The notes: a model not told the origin generated them from the sequence alone. 64,000 bases of DNA from Psychromicrobium lacuslunae (GCF_000950575.1 NZ_CP011005.1:806001-870000), one strand, 5' to 3'; positions 37,646 to 46,120 are shown, numbered from the stretch's first letter. A program made the numbers and translations.

Positions 37646-38604
37646 CCACGACCTTGAGTAGAGCTGCCGCGAGGCCGCATGCGCCTTCGCCGAATGGTTA
37701 TCAAGAGCTGCGAATCGTGCCCGCCCGACATCCCGGGCGCACCGTGGCTACCGTGGCGGTCATCGTGGCACTGGTGCCCTTGTTCATCTCGGTGCTTGGC
37801 AACCCGCGCTGGGAATGGGGAGTGGTTGCCCAATGGTTCACCGCAGAGTCGGTATTGCGGGGGCTCGGCGCCACCTTGCTGCTGACCGCGATTGCTGGCA
37901 GCGCTGGTTTCGTGCTCGGGTTCCTTTTGGCCCTGATGAGAATATCTGCCTCTCCGGTGCTTCAGTTGGTGTCCTGGGCTTACACCTGGTTGTTCCGTTC
38001 GGTGCCATTACTAGTGCAGCTCTTGCTCTGGTACAACCTGGGTTACCTTTACGAGAAGATCCAGCTGGGCGTACCTTTCGGCCCGGTGTTCTTCGAGGTG
38101 CAGACCACTACTTTGATCAGTCAGTTCGCCGCCGCCGTGCTGGGGCTGACCCTGCATCAAGCGGCTTATTCGGCCGAGATTATTCGTGGCGGTATTCTTT
38201 CGGTAGATCAAGGTCAGCTTGAGGCCGCAGCGGCGCTCGGCCTGCCGCGTCGCCGCCGGGCGCTGCGGATCGTCTTGCCGCAAGCGCTCAGAGCGATCTT
38301 GCCCAGCGCTTTCAACGAGATCATTGGTCTGGTCAAGGGCACCTCTGTGGTCTATGTGCTCGCCTTCAATGAGCTTTTCTACACCATCCAGGTGATCTAC
38401 AACCGTACCCAGCAAGTATTGCCGCTGCTTCTTGTCGCCACCCTTTGGTATGTGCTGATCACCTCGGTGCTCAGCGTCGGGCAGTACTACATTGAGCGTC
38501 GTTTCGCTCGGGGCAGCTCGCGGAACATGCCGGAGACCCCCTGGCAGCGACTGCGTAGCAGCCTGACCAGATTCCGGCCCAGTCAGCGGCAGGCTGTCCG
38601 ATGA
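37642..38604 (+). CDS. Polar-amino-acid-type ABC transporter permease
   Basis: A 320-aa membrane permease of the HisM/GlnP (PAAT) family. The hydrophobic segments begin at about residue 35; the permease signature LFRSVPLLVQLLLWY (about 115-129) and the EAA loop (QLEAAAALGLPRRRRALRIVLPQALR, as EAAAALGLPR..., about 194-220) that contacts the ATPase are clear. The N-terminal 30 residues are cytoplasmic. The single permease probably works as a homodimer. Substrates of PAAT importers are amino acids and relatives, including cystine and S-methylated cysteines. Confidence 0.93.
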   Translation: MTTTLSRAAARPHAPSPNGYQELRIVPARHPGRTVATVAVIVALVPLFISVLGNPRWEWGVVAQWFTAESVLRGLGATLLLTAIAGSAGFVLGFLLALMRISASPVLQLVSWAYTWLFRSVPLLVQLLLWYNLGYLYEKIQLGVPFGPVFFEVQTTTLISQFAAAVLGLTLHQAAYSAEIIRGGILSVDQGQLEAAAALGLPRRRRALRIVLPQALRAILPSAFNEIIGLVKGTSVVYVLAFNELFYTIQVIYNRTQQVLPLLLVATLWYVLITSVLSVGQYYIERRFARGSSRNMPETPWQRLRSSLTRFRPSQRQAVR

Positions 38605-39383
38605 GCGGCCCGGCGACTCTGAGCCGTGGCCAGGTGGCGCTGCATTCGGTGCATAAGCGTTTCGGCGACGTTGAGGTACTCAAGGGCATTGATTTGCAGA
38701 TCGAGCCCGGCGAAGTGGTGGTTATCCTGGGACCTTCAGGTTCCGGTAAATCAACTCTGCTACGCACCATCAACCATCTCGAGAAGCTTGACCGGGGCAG
38801 TGTTGAAATTGATGGTGAACTGATTGGCTATCGACGTCGCGGTGATGCGCTGCACGAACTTCCCGAGCGCGAAGTCCTCAGGCAGCGGACTCAGATTGGC
38901 ATGGTCTTCCAGAACTTCAATCTGTTCCCGCATCTGAGTGTGCTGGAGAACGTGATTGAGGCACCGCGGGCAGCTTTGAGGCAGCAGAAGGCTGCAGCCA
39001 CCGAAAAGGCCCTTGATTTGCTGGAGCGAGTGGGGTTACGACATCGAGCTAATTCCTATCCACGTCAGCTCTCCGGAGGGCAACAGCAACGAGTAGCCAT
39101 TGCCAGGGCCCTTGCCTTGGAACCTAAGGTTTTGCTCTTCGACGAACCGACCTCTGCTTTAGACCCAGAGCTGGTCACCGAGGTGCTCGATGTGATCAAA
39201 AACCTGGCCAAGAGCGGCACCACGATGATCATCGTGAGTCATGAAATCGGGTTCGCTCGGGAAGTCGCCGATCGGATTGTTTTTCTGGACGCCGGTCAGC
39301 TCATTGAGCAAGGCTCGCCGGAACATGTTTTCAGCAGCGCTGCCCATCCACGTGCCCAGGCGTTCCTGGCCAAAGTCCTTTAG
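38601..39383 (+). CDS. Polar-amino-acid-type ABC transporter ATP-binding protein
   Basis: A 260-aa ATPase of the GlnQ/HisP/TcyC type. Walker A GPSGSGKST is at about residues 43-51, the signature LSGGQQQRVAIARAL at about 156-170, Walker B LLFDEPTSALDPE at about 176-188, and the switch His in IVSHEIGF at about 212. The ATG overlaps the permease stop by 4 bp. The FxNFNLFPHLS segment in the Q-loop (MVFQNFNLFPHL, about 101-112) is typical for the family. Confidence 0.95.
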   Translation: MSGPATLSRGQVALHSVHKRFGDVEVLKGIDLQIEPGEVVVILGPSGSGKSTLLRTINHLEKLDRGSVEIDGELIGYRRRGDALHELPEREVLRQRTQIGMVFQNFNLFPHLSVLENVIEAPRAALRQQKAAATEKALDLLERVGLRHRANSYPRQLSGGQQQRVAIARALALEPKVLLFDEPTSALDPELVTEVLDVIKNLAKSGTTMIIVSHEIGFAREVADRIVFLDAGQLIEQGSPEHVFSSAAHPRAQAFLAKVL

Positions 39384-39390
39384 GAAAAAC

Positions 39391-40356
39391 ATGAAAAAAC
39401 GACTCACTCGAGTTCAGCGACGAGTTCCCTCAGGCCTTATCGCGTTAACGTTGTCACTGATTGCGGTATCGACGTTGGTGGCTTGCGGAGTAACCGACCC
39501 GGTCAGCGCCGTTTCACCGGCTGCTTCCGGTGCACAGATTAATACCGGTCCGGAACAAAACCGAATCCGTGCTCAGCTTGATCCTGCGGCGGCCAAACTT
39601 GTGCCCGCTGCCGTTAAAAATCGGGGCAGCTTGGTGGTCGCTACCACCGGATCGACCCCGCCGCTGAGCTTCCACGCCACCGACGATCGGACAGTGATTG
39701 GATCGGAAGTGGATCTGGCTCAGCTGGTCGCCGACAAACTCGGACTCTCCCTGAACGTCCAGCTGACTTCCTGGGAGAGTTGGCCACTGAAAACTCAGTC
39801 CGGTGACTATGATGCGGTGTTCTCAAACGTCGGTATTAATGCTGAACGTAAGAAACTCTTTGATTTCGCACCGTACCGGGCGGCCTTTATGGGGTTCTTG
39901 GCCACCACGAAGTCGAACCTTCAGATTAACTCGGCCGAGGATATTTCCGGGCTGAAGGTGGCGGTTGGAAGCGGTACCAATCAGGAGAAAATTCTGCTGG
40001 CTTGGAACGCGCAACTAGAAAAAGAAGCTAAGAAACCAGCGGAGTTGGTGAACTTCAGTAGCGCTAGTGACACTTTGCTCAGCCTACAAGCCGGACGTCT
40101 CGACGTCTCGCTGCAGCCCTATCCAAGTGCGGTTTATCAGCAAAGCACCAGCAGTGCTCTGAAAATTGTGGGTCAAATCAATGCTGGCTGGCCCAGTGAG
40201 ACCCTGGTGGCAGCCACCACAGCGAAAAACAACGGACTCGTCGACGCCTTGAGCGCCGCCATTAACTCAGCCATCAAAGACGGCAGTTACCGCCAGGTCT
40301 TACAGAGGTGGGGGCTCAGCAATGAGGCCATTCCCAGTTCGACCGTGGTGCGCTGA
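39391..40356 (+). CDS. ABC transporter substrate-binding lipoprotein 1
   Basis: A 321-aa extracellular receptor of SBP family 3. It has a basic n-region (MKKRLTRVQRRV), a hydrophobic segment and a lipobox LVAC with Cys at about residue 31, so it should be a lipid-anchored protein. The mature part contains the PAAT receptor features: VATTGSTPPLSFH, IGSEVDLAQLVADKLG and VAVGSGTNQEK. The start is ATG 39391, 7 bp after the ATPase stop; the longer in-frame reading (39241) overlaps the ATPase gene. It is about 320 residues and a clear paralogue of the next gene. Confidence 0.93.
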   Translation: MKKRLTRVQRRVPSGLIALTLSLIAVSTLVACGVTDPVSAVSPAASGAQINTGPEQNRIRAQLDPAAAKLVPAAVKNRGSLVVATTGSTPPLSFHATDDRTVIGSEVDLAQLVADKLGLSLNVQLTSWESWPLKTQSGDYDAVFSNVGINAERKKLFDFAPYRAAFMGFLATTKSNLQINSAEDISGLKVAVGSGTNQEKILLAWNAQLEKEAKKPAELVNFSSASDTLLSLQAGRLDVSLQPYPSAVYQQSTSSALKIVGQINAGWPSETLVAATTAKNNGLVDALSAAINSAIKDGSYRQVLQRWGLSNEAIPSSTVVR

Positions 40357-40380
40357 CCAGTATCGACAGAAGGAACGACG

Positions 40381-41352
40381 ATGAAAAAGAAGATTCTCAC
40401 TACCGCGGTCTTCGCCGTGGCACTGCTCGCTCCCTTACTCACCGCTTGCGCTGACCCCGGTACTGGGGCACAGTCAGCTAGCAGCGGGGCTCCAGAGATT
40501 ACGGCTAATCCGGTCAGTGAGGCGGAGAAGGCCGCGCCGCTGCGAAGCAAGCTCAATCAGCAAGCCCACGACCTGCTACCGGCAGCAATCAAGGAACGTG
40601 GCACTTTGGTGGTCGGCAATGCCCCGTTTACCGCGCCGCTGTCCTTTTATGCCGAGGGCAATAAGAACATAGTGGGCTCGGACCCTGCCCTAGCCCAACT
40701 ACTGGCGGACGCCTTGGGGCTCAAGCTAGATTTGCAAGCCACCAGCTGGGCCAACTGGCCGCTCGGGGTGCGTTCGGGCAAATACGACGCGGTTATCTCA
40801 AATGTCACGGTGACCGAGGAACGTAAGGAACTCTTTGATTTCTCCACCTACCGCAATGACACTCTGGGTTTCTACGCTCGTTCGGACAGCAAGCTGGGTG
40901 AAATCAAAGGGGCGGCCGATGTGGCGGGAAAGAAGATCATCGTCGGTAGCGGCACCAACCAAGAGAAGATCCTGCTGAGCTGGGACGCGCAGAATAAAGC
41001 GAAAGGCCTGGCTCCCATTGAGTTTCAGTACTACGACGACGATTCCGCCAGCGAGCTAGCTTTGCAATCCGGGCGAGCAGATCTCACGTTCGGACCTAAC
41101 GCCACCGGTGCCTATAAGGCGGCGGTAGCGGGAAAGACGAAACTTCTCGGCCTAGTGCCAGGCGGCTGGCCGCTAAGTGCTGAGATCGCGGTGACCAGTA
41201 AGAAAGGCTCGGGACTGGTCGAAGCCACCACGGCTGCGATAAATGGCTTAATCAAGGATGGAAGCTATCAGAAGGTGCTGGAACGCTGGGGACTCAGCAG
41301 CGAAGCCATCAGTGCATCACGGACTAACCCGCCGGGGCTGCCGAAATCTTAA
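40381..41352 (+). CDS. ABC transporter substrate-binding lipoprotein 2
   Basis: A 323-aa SBP family 3 lipoprotein, paralogous to the gene at 39391-40356. The signal is MKKKILTTAVFAV followed by the lipobox LLTAC (Cys at about residue 23). Shared motifs are RGTLVVGNAPFTAPLSF, SYASDN-like KYDAVISNVTVTEERKELFDF (as AVISNVTVTEERK), and VGSGTNQEKILLSWDAQNK. Tandem duplicate receptors for one permease and ATPase recall ytmJ/ytmK of Bacillus. The start is ATG 40381 with AGAAGGA upstream. The two receptors may cover related ligands. Confidence 0.93.
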   Translation: MKKKILTTAVFAVALLAPLLTACADPGTGAQSASSGAPEITANPVSEAEKAAPLRSKLNQQAHDLLPAAIKERGTLVVGNAPFTAPLSFYAEGNKNIVGSDPALAQLLADALGLKLDLQATSWANWPLGVRSGKYDAVISNVTVTEERKELFDFSTYRNDTLGFYARSDSKLGEIKGAADVAGKKIIVGSGTNQEKILLSWDAQNKAKGLAPIEFQYYDDDSASELALQSGRADLTFGPNATGAYKAAVAGKTKLLGLVPGGWPLSAEIAVTSKKGSGLVEATTAAINGLIKDGSYQKVLERWGLSSEAISASRTNPPGLPKS

Positions 41353-41367
41353 TCAGTTCTTAGCAGA

Positions 41368-41847
41368 TCAGCCTGGGACGCCCCTGCTTGCCTTCGGCGC
41401 GGTCGGTTCGCCGGCCGCGCTCGAGGTTTTCCAGGAGGCCGCGATGGTGGCGGCCAAAAATATCAGTTGCAGGATAGTCCGCGGCAGCAGAGCCATCTCA
41501 AGGCCAGCCTGGGCGGCATAGACATTGGCGGGGAACATCACTAGGAGCAGCACGGTGAGGCAGATTGCGGCGCTGCGCGCGAAGCGGGGGATAAGTAGTC
41601 CGATCGCGCCGGCGAACTCAAGCACCCCGGTCACTGTCACCAGCAGCTCAGGTGCGGGCAGGCCGGGTGGCACCATGGCGATCAGCTCATCTCGTTTGGC
41701 CACGAAATGCACTATCGCTGTCATGGTGAACATCACCGCGATAGCGCCGCGGAGTGAAGTTTGCCAGTGTGCAAGGCGACGGACACCGAAGTAACCGATC
41801 AGACGTAGTACTGGCCAGGCAACGAGCAGGGCAATCAGGGGTTCCAT
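41368..41847 (-). CDS. DoxX-family membrane protein
   Basis: A 159-aa membrane protein of the DoxX/DoxX-like family, with four hydrophobic helices (about residues 4-20, 32-49, 67-86 and 91-118, with a fifth region near 125-142). In characterised cases DoxX is a subunit of a quinol oxidase or a membrane oxidoreductase partner; here no catalytic partner is adjacent. The start is ATG 41847 with GGAGGATG upstream. It is divergent from the TetR gene, so it is probably the target of that repressor. Confidence 0.85.
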   Translation of the reverse strand: MEPLIALLVAWPVLRLIGYFGVRRLAHWQTSLRGAIAVMFTMTAIVHFVAKRDELIAMVPPGLPAPELLVTVTGVLEFAGAIGLLIPRFARSAAICLTVLLLVMFPANVYAAQAGLEMALLPRTILQLIFLAATIAASWKTSSAAGEPTAPKASRGVPG

Positions 41848-41882
41848 CTGTCATCCTCCGAGGAAATATTCAATCTTTTCAC

Positions 41883-41924
41883 TGTCAAGATAACCTTGAA
41901 ATAGAATGTTTCCATTGTCAAGAT
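41883..41924. promoter_or_regulatory. Probable TetR operator region
   Basis: TGTCAAG (41883-41889) and CTTGAAA (41895-41901) form an imperfect inverted repeat. TGTCAAGAT recurs as a direct repeat at 41916-41924. The sites lie between the divergent DoxX and TetR genes, next to the tetR -10. Confidence 0.45.
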
Positions 41925-41928
41925 GAGT

Positions 41929-41934
41929 TAGAGT
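41929..41934 (+). promoter_or_regulatory. -10 element of predicted leaderless tetR-type gene
   Basis: TAGAGT ends 6 nt before the ATG at 41941. The GGGGA between is adjacent to the ATG and too close to be a normal SD. A TAGAAT at 41902-41907 is a possible upstream alternative. Confidence 0.35.
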
Positions 41935-41940
41935 GGGGAC

Positions 41941-42537
41941 ATGACCGACGCTGCTGAACGCTCCTACCATCACGGCGACCTCCGTCGCGCGCTGCTGGAC
42001 GGTGCCAGCGACTTGATTGAGCGCGGCGGGGTTAGTGACCTCAGTCTGCGTGAGCTGGCCCGTCAGCTTGATGTCTCCCATGCTGCGCCGAAGCACCACT
42101 TTGGTGATAAGCGAGGCTTACTGACCGCGCTCGCCGCCGAGGGGTATCAGCTGCTCGCCGATTCGCTCGAAGAAACTGCGCAACTCACCAAGAGCTTCCG
42201 GGAAGTCGGGGTTTCCTATGTGGCATTCGCGGTGAATCACCGGGCCCATTTTGAGGTGATGTTCAGTGAAGACCTCTTCGATCCGGCCGAGCCGGCGCTG
42301 CAGGAAGCCCGTGCCAGAGCCGACCGCGCGTTGAAAGACAATATCAGCCGACTCGGTGACGGCAGCCCCTTGGGGGATCAGCGCACAAACGCATTAGCTG
42401 CCTGGTCTTTGGTTCATGGCTATGCCAGTCTTTGGCTGAGTGGCAATCTCGACGGTGATCCTTTGACTGGAGCGCGAGCCGTTACCGGCGTGCTGTTCGG
42501 TCGAGATCAGGAAGAGTCAACTAATCGCGGTCAGTGA
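41941..42537 (+). CDS. TetR-family transcriptional regulator
   Basis: A 198-aa one-component repressor. The N-terminal helix-turn-helix is SLRELARQLDVSHAAPKHHFGDKRGLLTALA (in parts: ELARQLDVSHAAPKHHFGDK, about residues 37-56), close to the TetR consensus. The C-terminal TetR_C_33-like domain follows, with LDGDPLTGARAVTGV near the end. It is divergent from doxX, separated by repeats that look like its operator. Ligand unknown. tpiA starts 47 bp downstream on the same strand but has its own -10. Confidence 0.9.
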   Translation: MTDAAERSYHHGDLRRALLDGASDLIERGGVSDLSLRELARQLDVSHAAPKHHFGDKRGLLTALAAEGYQLLADSLEETAQLTKSFREVGVSYVAFAVNHRAHFEVMFSEDLFDPAEPALQEARARADRALKDNISRLGDGSPLGDQRTNALAAWSLVHGYASLWLSGNLDGDPLTGARAVTGVLFGRDQEESTNRGQ

Positions 42538-42572
42538 TCCGCGATCAACATGCCGACAACGCTTCAGCCGGA

Positions 42573-42578
42573 TAGGAT
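42573..42578 (+). promoter_or_regulatory. -10 element of predicted leaderless tpiA promoter
   Basis: TAGGAT ends 6 nt before GTG 42585, identical to uvrA and uvrC. An own promoter would be needed because tpiA is cut off from gap and pgk. Confidence 0.5.
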
Positions 42579-42584
42579 ATTGAG

Positions 42585-43400
42585 GTGACCACCTCAACAA
42601 ACGGCAAATTTGACCGAACCCCACTGATCGCGGGCAACTGGAAGATGAACATGGACCACGTCCAGGGCATCACCTTGCTGCAGAAACTGGCTTGGACTCT
42701 CTCCGATGCTTCGCATGATTATTCGAGGGTGGAAGTTGCGGTTTTTCCGCCTTTCACTGATCTGCGCGGTGTGCAGACCCTGGTTCAGGGCGATCAGCTG
42801 AAAGTCGTTTATGGTGCTCAGGACCTTTCGGATCAGGATTCTGGAGCCTACACCGGCGACATCTCTGGTGCCTTTCTGGCTAAGCTAGCTTGCCGCTACG
42901 TGCTGGTTGGCCATAGCGAACGCCGCACCATCCACGGCGAGTCCGATGAACTGCTGAACCGCAAACTGCATGCCGCCTACCGGCACCAGCTGACCCCGGT
43001 GCTCTGCCTGGGCGAGGGGCTCGAGGTCCGTCAGGCCGGCGAGCATGTCGAGCATACCTTGGCCCAGTTGCGTGCTGACGTCGCTGGCTTGACCGAGCAG
43101 CAAGCCGCCGAATTGGTGATAGCTTATGAGCCGATCTGGGCCATTGGCACCGGTGAAGTGGCTGGGCCCGCGGACGCGCAGGAAATGTGTGCCGCGCTGC
43201 GCGCCGAACTAGTAGAAATTTTTGACACATCGGTCGCCGAAAAGGCCCGGTTGCTCTATGGTGGTTCGGTCAAGGCGAATAATGTCGCATCAATTTTGCG
43301 TGAACGTGACGTTGATGGTGTGCTGGTCGGCGGGGCGAGCTTGGATGTCGCCGAATTTGCTAATATTGTTAGGTTCGAGTCGCATTTGCTGACCGACTAA
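42585..43400 (+). CDS. tpiA: Triose-phosphate isomerase
   Basis: Interconverts dihydroxyacetone phosphate and glyceraldehyde 3-phosphate. The 271-aa product has the catalytic AGNWKMN (about residues 16-22, Lys), GHSERR (about 106, His) and [11 protein letters not shown] (about 180, Glu), and the phosphate loop YGGSVKANN. The N-terminal addition of about 10 residues is typical for Actinobacteria. The start is GTG 42585. It is followed by secG, 98 bp away, as in most relatives. Confidence 0.97.
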   Translation: MTTSTNGKFDRTPLIAGNWKMNMDHVQGITLLQKLAWTLSDASHDYSRVEVAVFPPFTDLRGVQTLVQGDQLKVVYGAQDLSDQDSGAYTGDISGAFLAKLACRYVLVGHSERRTIHGESDELLNRKLHAAYRHQLTPVLCLGEGLEVRQAGEHVEHTLAQLRADVAGLTEQQAAELVIAYEPIWAIGTGEVAGPADAQEMCAALRAELVEIFDTSVAEKARLLYGGSVKANNVASILRERDVDGVLVGGASLDVAEFANIVRFESHLLTD

Positions 43401-43485
43401 AGTTTTATCGTTAGCGCTCACTTAGTTTTACACTGACTTATTGACCCAAGGCTGCTTAGCGCAGAAGCGGGACACCTCAGAAGGG

Positions 43486-43491
43486 TAATCG
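43486..43491 (+). promoter_or_regulatory. -10 candidate for secG (near-leaderless)
   Basis: TAATCG ends 7 nt before the GTG start of secG. No SD is visible between them. Weak single-element evidence. Confidence 0.3.
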
Positions 43492-43498
43492 GATCACC

Positions 43499-43756
43499 GT
43501 GCAAGTTCTCACCATCATTTTGCAGATTTTGCTGGGTATCACCTCGTTCCTGCTGACCCTGCTGATTCTGCTACATAAAGGGCGCGGTGGCGGCCTTTCC
43601 GATATGTTCGGCGGCGGCATGTCTTCCTCGCTCGGATCCTCGGGTGTGGCTGAGCGAAATCTCAACCGGTTCACCGTAATTCTGGGGCTAGTCTGGGCCG
43701 CAGTGATCATTGCGCTGGGCCTGGTGATCAAGTTCAGCACAGTGGTGGCCAACTGA
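43499..43756 (+). CDS. secG: Preprotein translocase subunit SecG
   Basis: A small (85-aa) membrane subunit of the SecYEG translocon, which assists protein export. It has two transmembrane segments (about residues 4-23 and 55-77) separated by the conserved loop HKGRGGGLSDMFGGG. The start is GTG 43499. Its position after tpiA is conserved in Actinobacteria. A clear terminator follows. Confidence 0.95.
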   Translation: MQVLTIILQILLGITSFLLTLLILLHKGRGGGLSDMFGGGMSSSLGSSGVAERNLNRFTVILGLVWAAVIIALGLVIKFSTVVAN

Positions 43757-43770
43757 ACGAGTATGCTTCC

Positions 43771-43810
43771 CACGATTCCCATCCGGCTGAGACGTCGGGT
43801 GGGAATCGTG
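43771..43810 (+). terminator. secG terminator
   Basis: A 15-bp stem (43771-43785 with 43796-43810, one wobble pair), a 10-nt loop and TTTT directly after. Good intrinsic terminator. The reading frame of the next gene stays open through it. Confidence 0.85.
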
Positions 43811-43842
43811 TTTTAAGCGCAGAGGACCTATTTCACCGCTTA

Positions 43843-44238
43843 TTGGCCCTTGACCATGCCAGATTGCAACCTTGGGGGAGTTTCCACGCTCTCAATGTTG
43901 CCTGTTATTTTCTGCAGTTTCCAGATCGCAGTTCTAGAGCCTCGCTTGAGCGGGAATGGGCACTACTCCAATGCTTCTTACGAGAAGGATTGCAGGGCGT
44001 GCATTCCCTTACTGAGGCAGCCGTACGGGCGAATAACCACCGTCAACCGCCAGCAGCACCGCTAGGTGAGGCTTTGGTCAATGAGGTGCTACCGGTTGGA
44101 CCTCCAGTTGATCCAGATTTTGGCATTCTTGACGTCGCGGTGGATGGCACTTTTCCGAGTCCTGGGTACTCCGAACGGATGCTGCGTTGGGCGAAATCGC
44201 TTGATCGTGCGTGGCGCAGTTCAGCATCCGGGAAATAG
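43843..44238 (+). CDS. DUF5946-like protein, N-terminus uncertain
   Basis: A 131-aa product that resembles the C-terminal part of DUF5946 proteins (function unknown): FHALNVACYFLQFPDRSS (about residues 14-31), and a final YSERMLRWAKSLDRAW. In the usual family members a Cys-rich N-terminus precedes this. Here the frame is open upstream through the secG terminator, but contains no ATG, GTG or other good start except TTG 43843, which has a weak RBS. The gene is therefore probably truncated or decaying, or uses an unusual start. Low confidence that it is expressed. Confidence 0.45.
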   Translation: MALDHARLQPWGSFHALNVACYFLQFPDRSSRASLEREWALLQCFLREGLQGVHSLTEAAVRANNHRQPPAAPLGEALVNEVLPVGPPVDPDFGILDVAVDGTFPSPGYSERMLRWAKSLDRAWRSSASGK

Positions 44239-44350
44239 TTCCTCCGCCTGGAGCTTCTCGCCGCAAGGGTACCGGGAGGGAGATGGCGATCTTTCTACAG
44301 CTAGACTGCCACCTTTGATGGCCCGAGGGGCTAGTTTGTCACCCCTAGCT

Positions 44351-45181
44351 CTAGCTGGCACCACCAAGGAATAGGTTCTCGGGCACTTTTGCGGCGGCAT
44401 CCTGGTCCAGCAACCAGAGAGTCTTGATTCGGCCAGCGGGGCCAGCCGCCGGTACTTGAACGGGATTAGCCCCCGCCAAAGCTAAACCAACGGCCCCAGC
44501 CTTATCTTCGCCAGCGACCACCATCCAGACCTCTTGAGCCGAGTTGATTGTTGGCAACGTTAGGGACACTCTGGAGGGCGGTGGTTTGGGGGAGTTTTCC
44601 ACGCCAACCACTAAGGCATCGTTGACGCGGATGCCGGCCATCTCCGGGAAGAGCGAGGCGATATGCCCGTCCGGCCCAATACCAAGTAGCAGCACATCGA
44701 AGCGGGGCAAGGCCTGCCAGACGATGGCCGTGGTATCCAGGCCTTCCGGGTCCTCGTCAGGATGCTCAGCAGCTGCCGCGAGAGCTAGCTGCTGAGCATA
44801 TCGCTCAGCAGCGGCCTGGGAATCGGCGAACTCGTCGGAGCTCCCCATTCGGTGCACTCGTTCCGGGTCCACACCAATCTTCGAGAGCAGCACATCCTCG
44901 GCTTGTCGAGCGTTGCGGTCGGCGTCGTCAGCGGGCAGAAAACGTTCGTCGCCCCACCAGAAATTGACCTTTGACCAGTCAACGGCTAGGCAGGCCGCTG
45001 AATCCGCCACCGCTTTGAGGGTGGCAATGCCCACCGTGCCACCGGTCAGCACCACAGTGGCTTCGCCTCTCTCGTTCTGCACGTCGAGCAGTTTGGTGAT
45101 CAATCTGGCCGCTGTGGTGGCAGCTAGCACCTCAAAGCTGGGGTGAATATTGATCCGAACTGGTCCGGGTGCTGAACTCAT
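44351..45181 (-). CDS. pgl: 6-phosphogluconolactonase
   Basis: Second enzyme of the oxidative pentose phosphate pathway, hydrolysing 6-phosphogluconolactone. The 276-aa product has VVLTGGTVGIATLK (about residues 42-55), NFWWGDERFLPADD (about 73-86) and GIGPDGHIASLFP (about 167-179), all family signatures. The ATG at 45181 directly follows the opcA stop. It is the last gene of the tkt-tal-pgi-zwf-opcA-pgl operon. Confidence 0.95.
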   Translation of the reverse strand: MSSAPGPVRINIHPSFEVLAATTAARLITKLLDVQNERGEATVVLTGGTVGIATLKAVADSAACLAVDWSKVNFWWGDERFLPADDADRNARQAEDVLLSKIGVDPERVHRMGSSDEFADSQAAAERYAQQLALAAAAEHPDEDPEGLDTTAIVWQALPRFDVLLLGIGPDGHIASLFPEMAGIRVNDALVVGVENSPKPPPSRVSLTLPTINSAQEVWMVVAGEDKAGAVGLALAGANPVQVPAAGPAGRIKTLWLLDQDAAAKVPENLFLGGAS

Positions 45182-46120
45182 TTAGCCTACCTCGCGCTGT
45201 TCATTGGCCAGCAAACTGCTTAAGCCTTCGGTGATAACCTCGCCAAAAACCTCATCTGGGTCAAGTCGGCGAAGTTCTTCCGAAAGACAGTCTTGCAAAG
45301 AACGCCGTGGCAGGGAAATATGCTGCACTGGCTGTCCCGGTTGAGTCAGGGTGGCTTCCTGGGTTCCCGGCCGCAGTAACTCAATAGATCCACCCTGGCG
45401 TTCCAGCACCACGCGCCGAATCCCGGTACCGGCCGGATCCTCGATCACCGTGGTCGGCACCTGCAAAGCTTCATGCAACCAAGCGGCCAGCAGCATCGTG
45501 CTTGGCGAGTCCGAGGCACCCTCCACCAGCAGTGAGGTCACCGGTTCGTCGTCGAGCTGATCGAAGGCCGCAGCCAGCTGAATCCGCCAGTTCGTTAGAC
45601 GGGTCCAGGCTAAATCAGTGTCGCCCTCGGTGTAGCTCTGACTAATGTGTTCCAGAGCTTCACGCGGGTTCGGCTCATTCGCGGAATCGGTGATCCGGCG
45701 ATGCGCGATCTTACCGATCGACGTTTCCGAAGCAACCGCGGGGATGCCGTGTGGCCACCAAGCCACGATTGGGGCGTCCGGCAGCAAGAGCGCGGAGACC
45801 AGCGATTCGCTCTGATTAGCGAGGTCGCCGTAACCATGCAGCACAATCACCTCGGAGGCACCGGCGTCGCCACCCACCCGAATCTGGGCATCGAGCTTAG
45901 TTTCGTCCTGCTCAGAAGCATCAGCGAGCACAATGATCCGGCACGGGTGCTCCCGGCTGGCCAGATTGGCAGCCTCAATGGCTTCCTCTTCATAACCGCT
46001 CTTGGTCAGCACCACTAAGGTAAGCACTCGACCTAGCGTTACCACGCCACCTTTTTCCCGCATTGACTGGATCTCCTTGGAGACCTTGGACGTCGTTGTA
46101 TCGGGTAGATCAATAATCAC
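45182..46120 (-). CDS. opcA: Glucose-6-phosphate dehydrogenase assembly protein OpcA
   Basis: A 312-aa OpcA protein, needed in Actinobacteria and cyanobacteria for the activity and assembly of Zwf. Typical features are IDLPDTTTSKVSKEIQSMRE at the N-terminus (as TTTSKVSKE, about residues 7-15) and PDAPIVAWWPHGIP (about 113-126). It starts at ATG 46120, overlapping the zwf stop by 4 bp, and ends just before pgl. The fixed zwf-opcA-pgl order supports the assignment. Confidence 0.95.
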   Translation of the reverse strand: MIIDLPDTTTSKVSKEIQSMREKGGVVTLGRVLTLVVLTKSGYEEEAIEAANLASREHPCRIIVLADASEQDETKLDAQIRVGGDAGASEVIVLHGYGDLANQSESLVSALLLPDAPIVAWWPHGIPAVASETSIGKIAHRRITDSANEPNPREALEHISQSYTEGDTDLAWTRLTNWRIQLAAAFDQLDDEPVTSLLVEGASDSPSTMLLAAWLHEALQVPTTVIEDPAGTGIRRVVLERQGGSIELLRPGTQEATLTQPGQPVQHISLPRRSLQDCLSEELRRLDPDEVFGEVITEGLSSLLANEQREVG

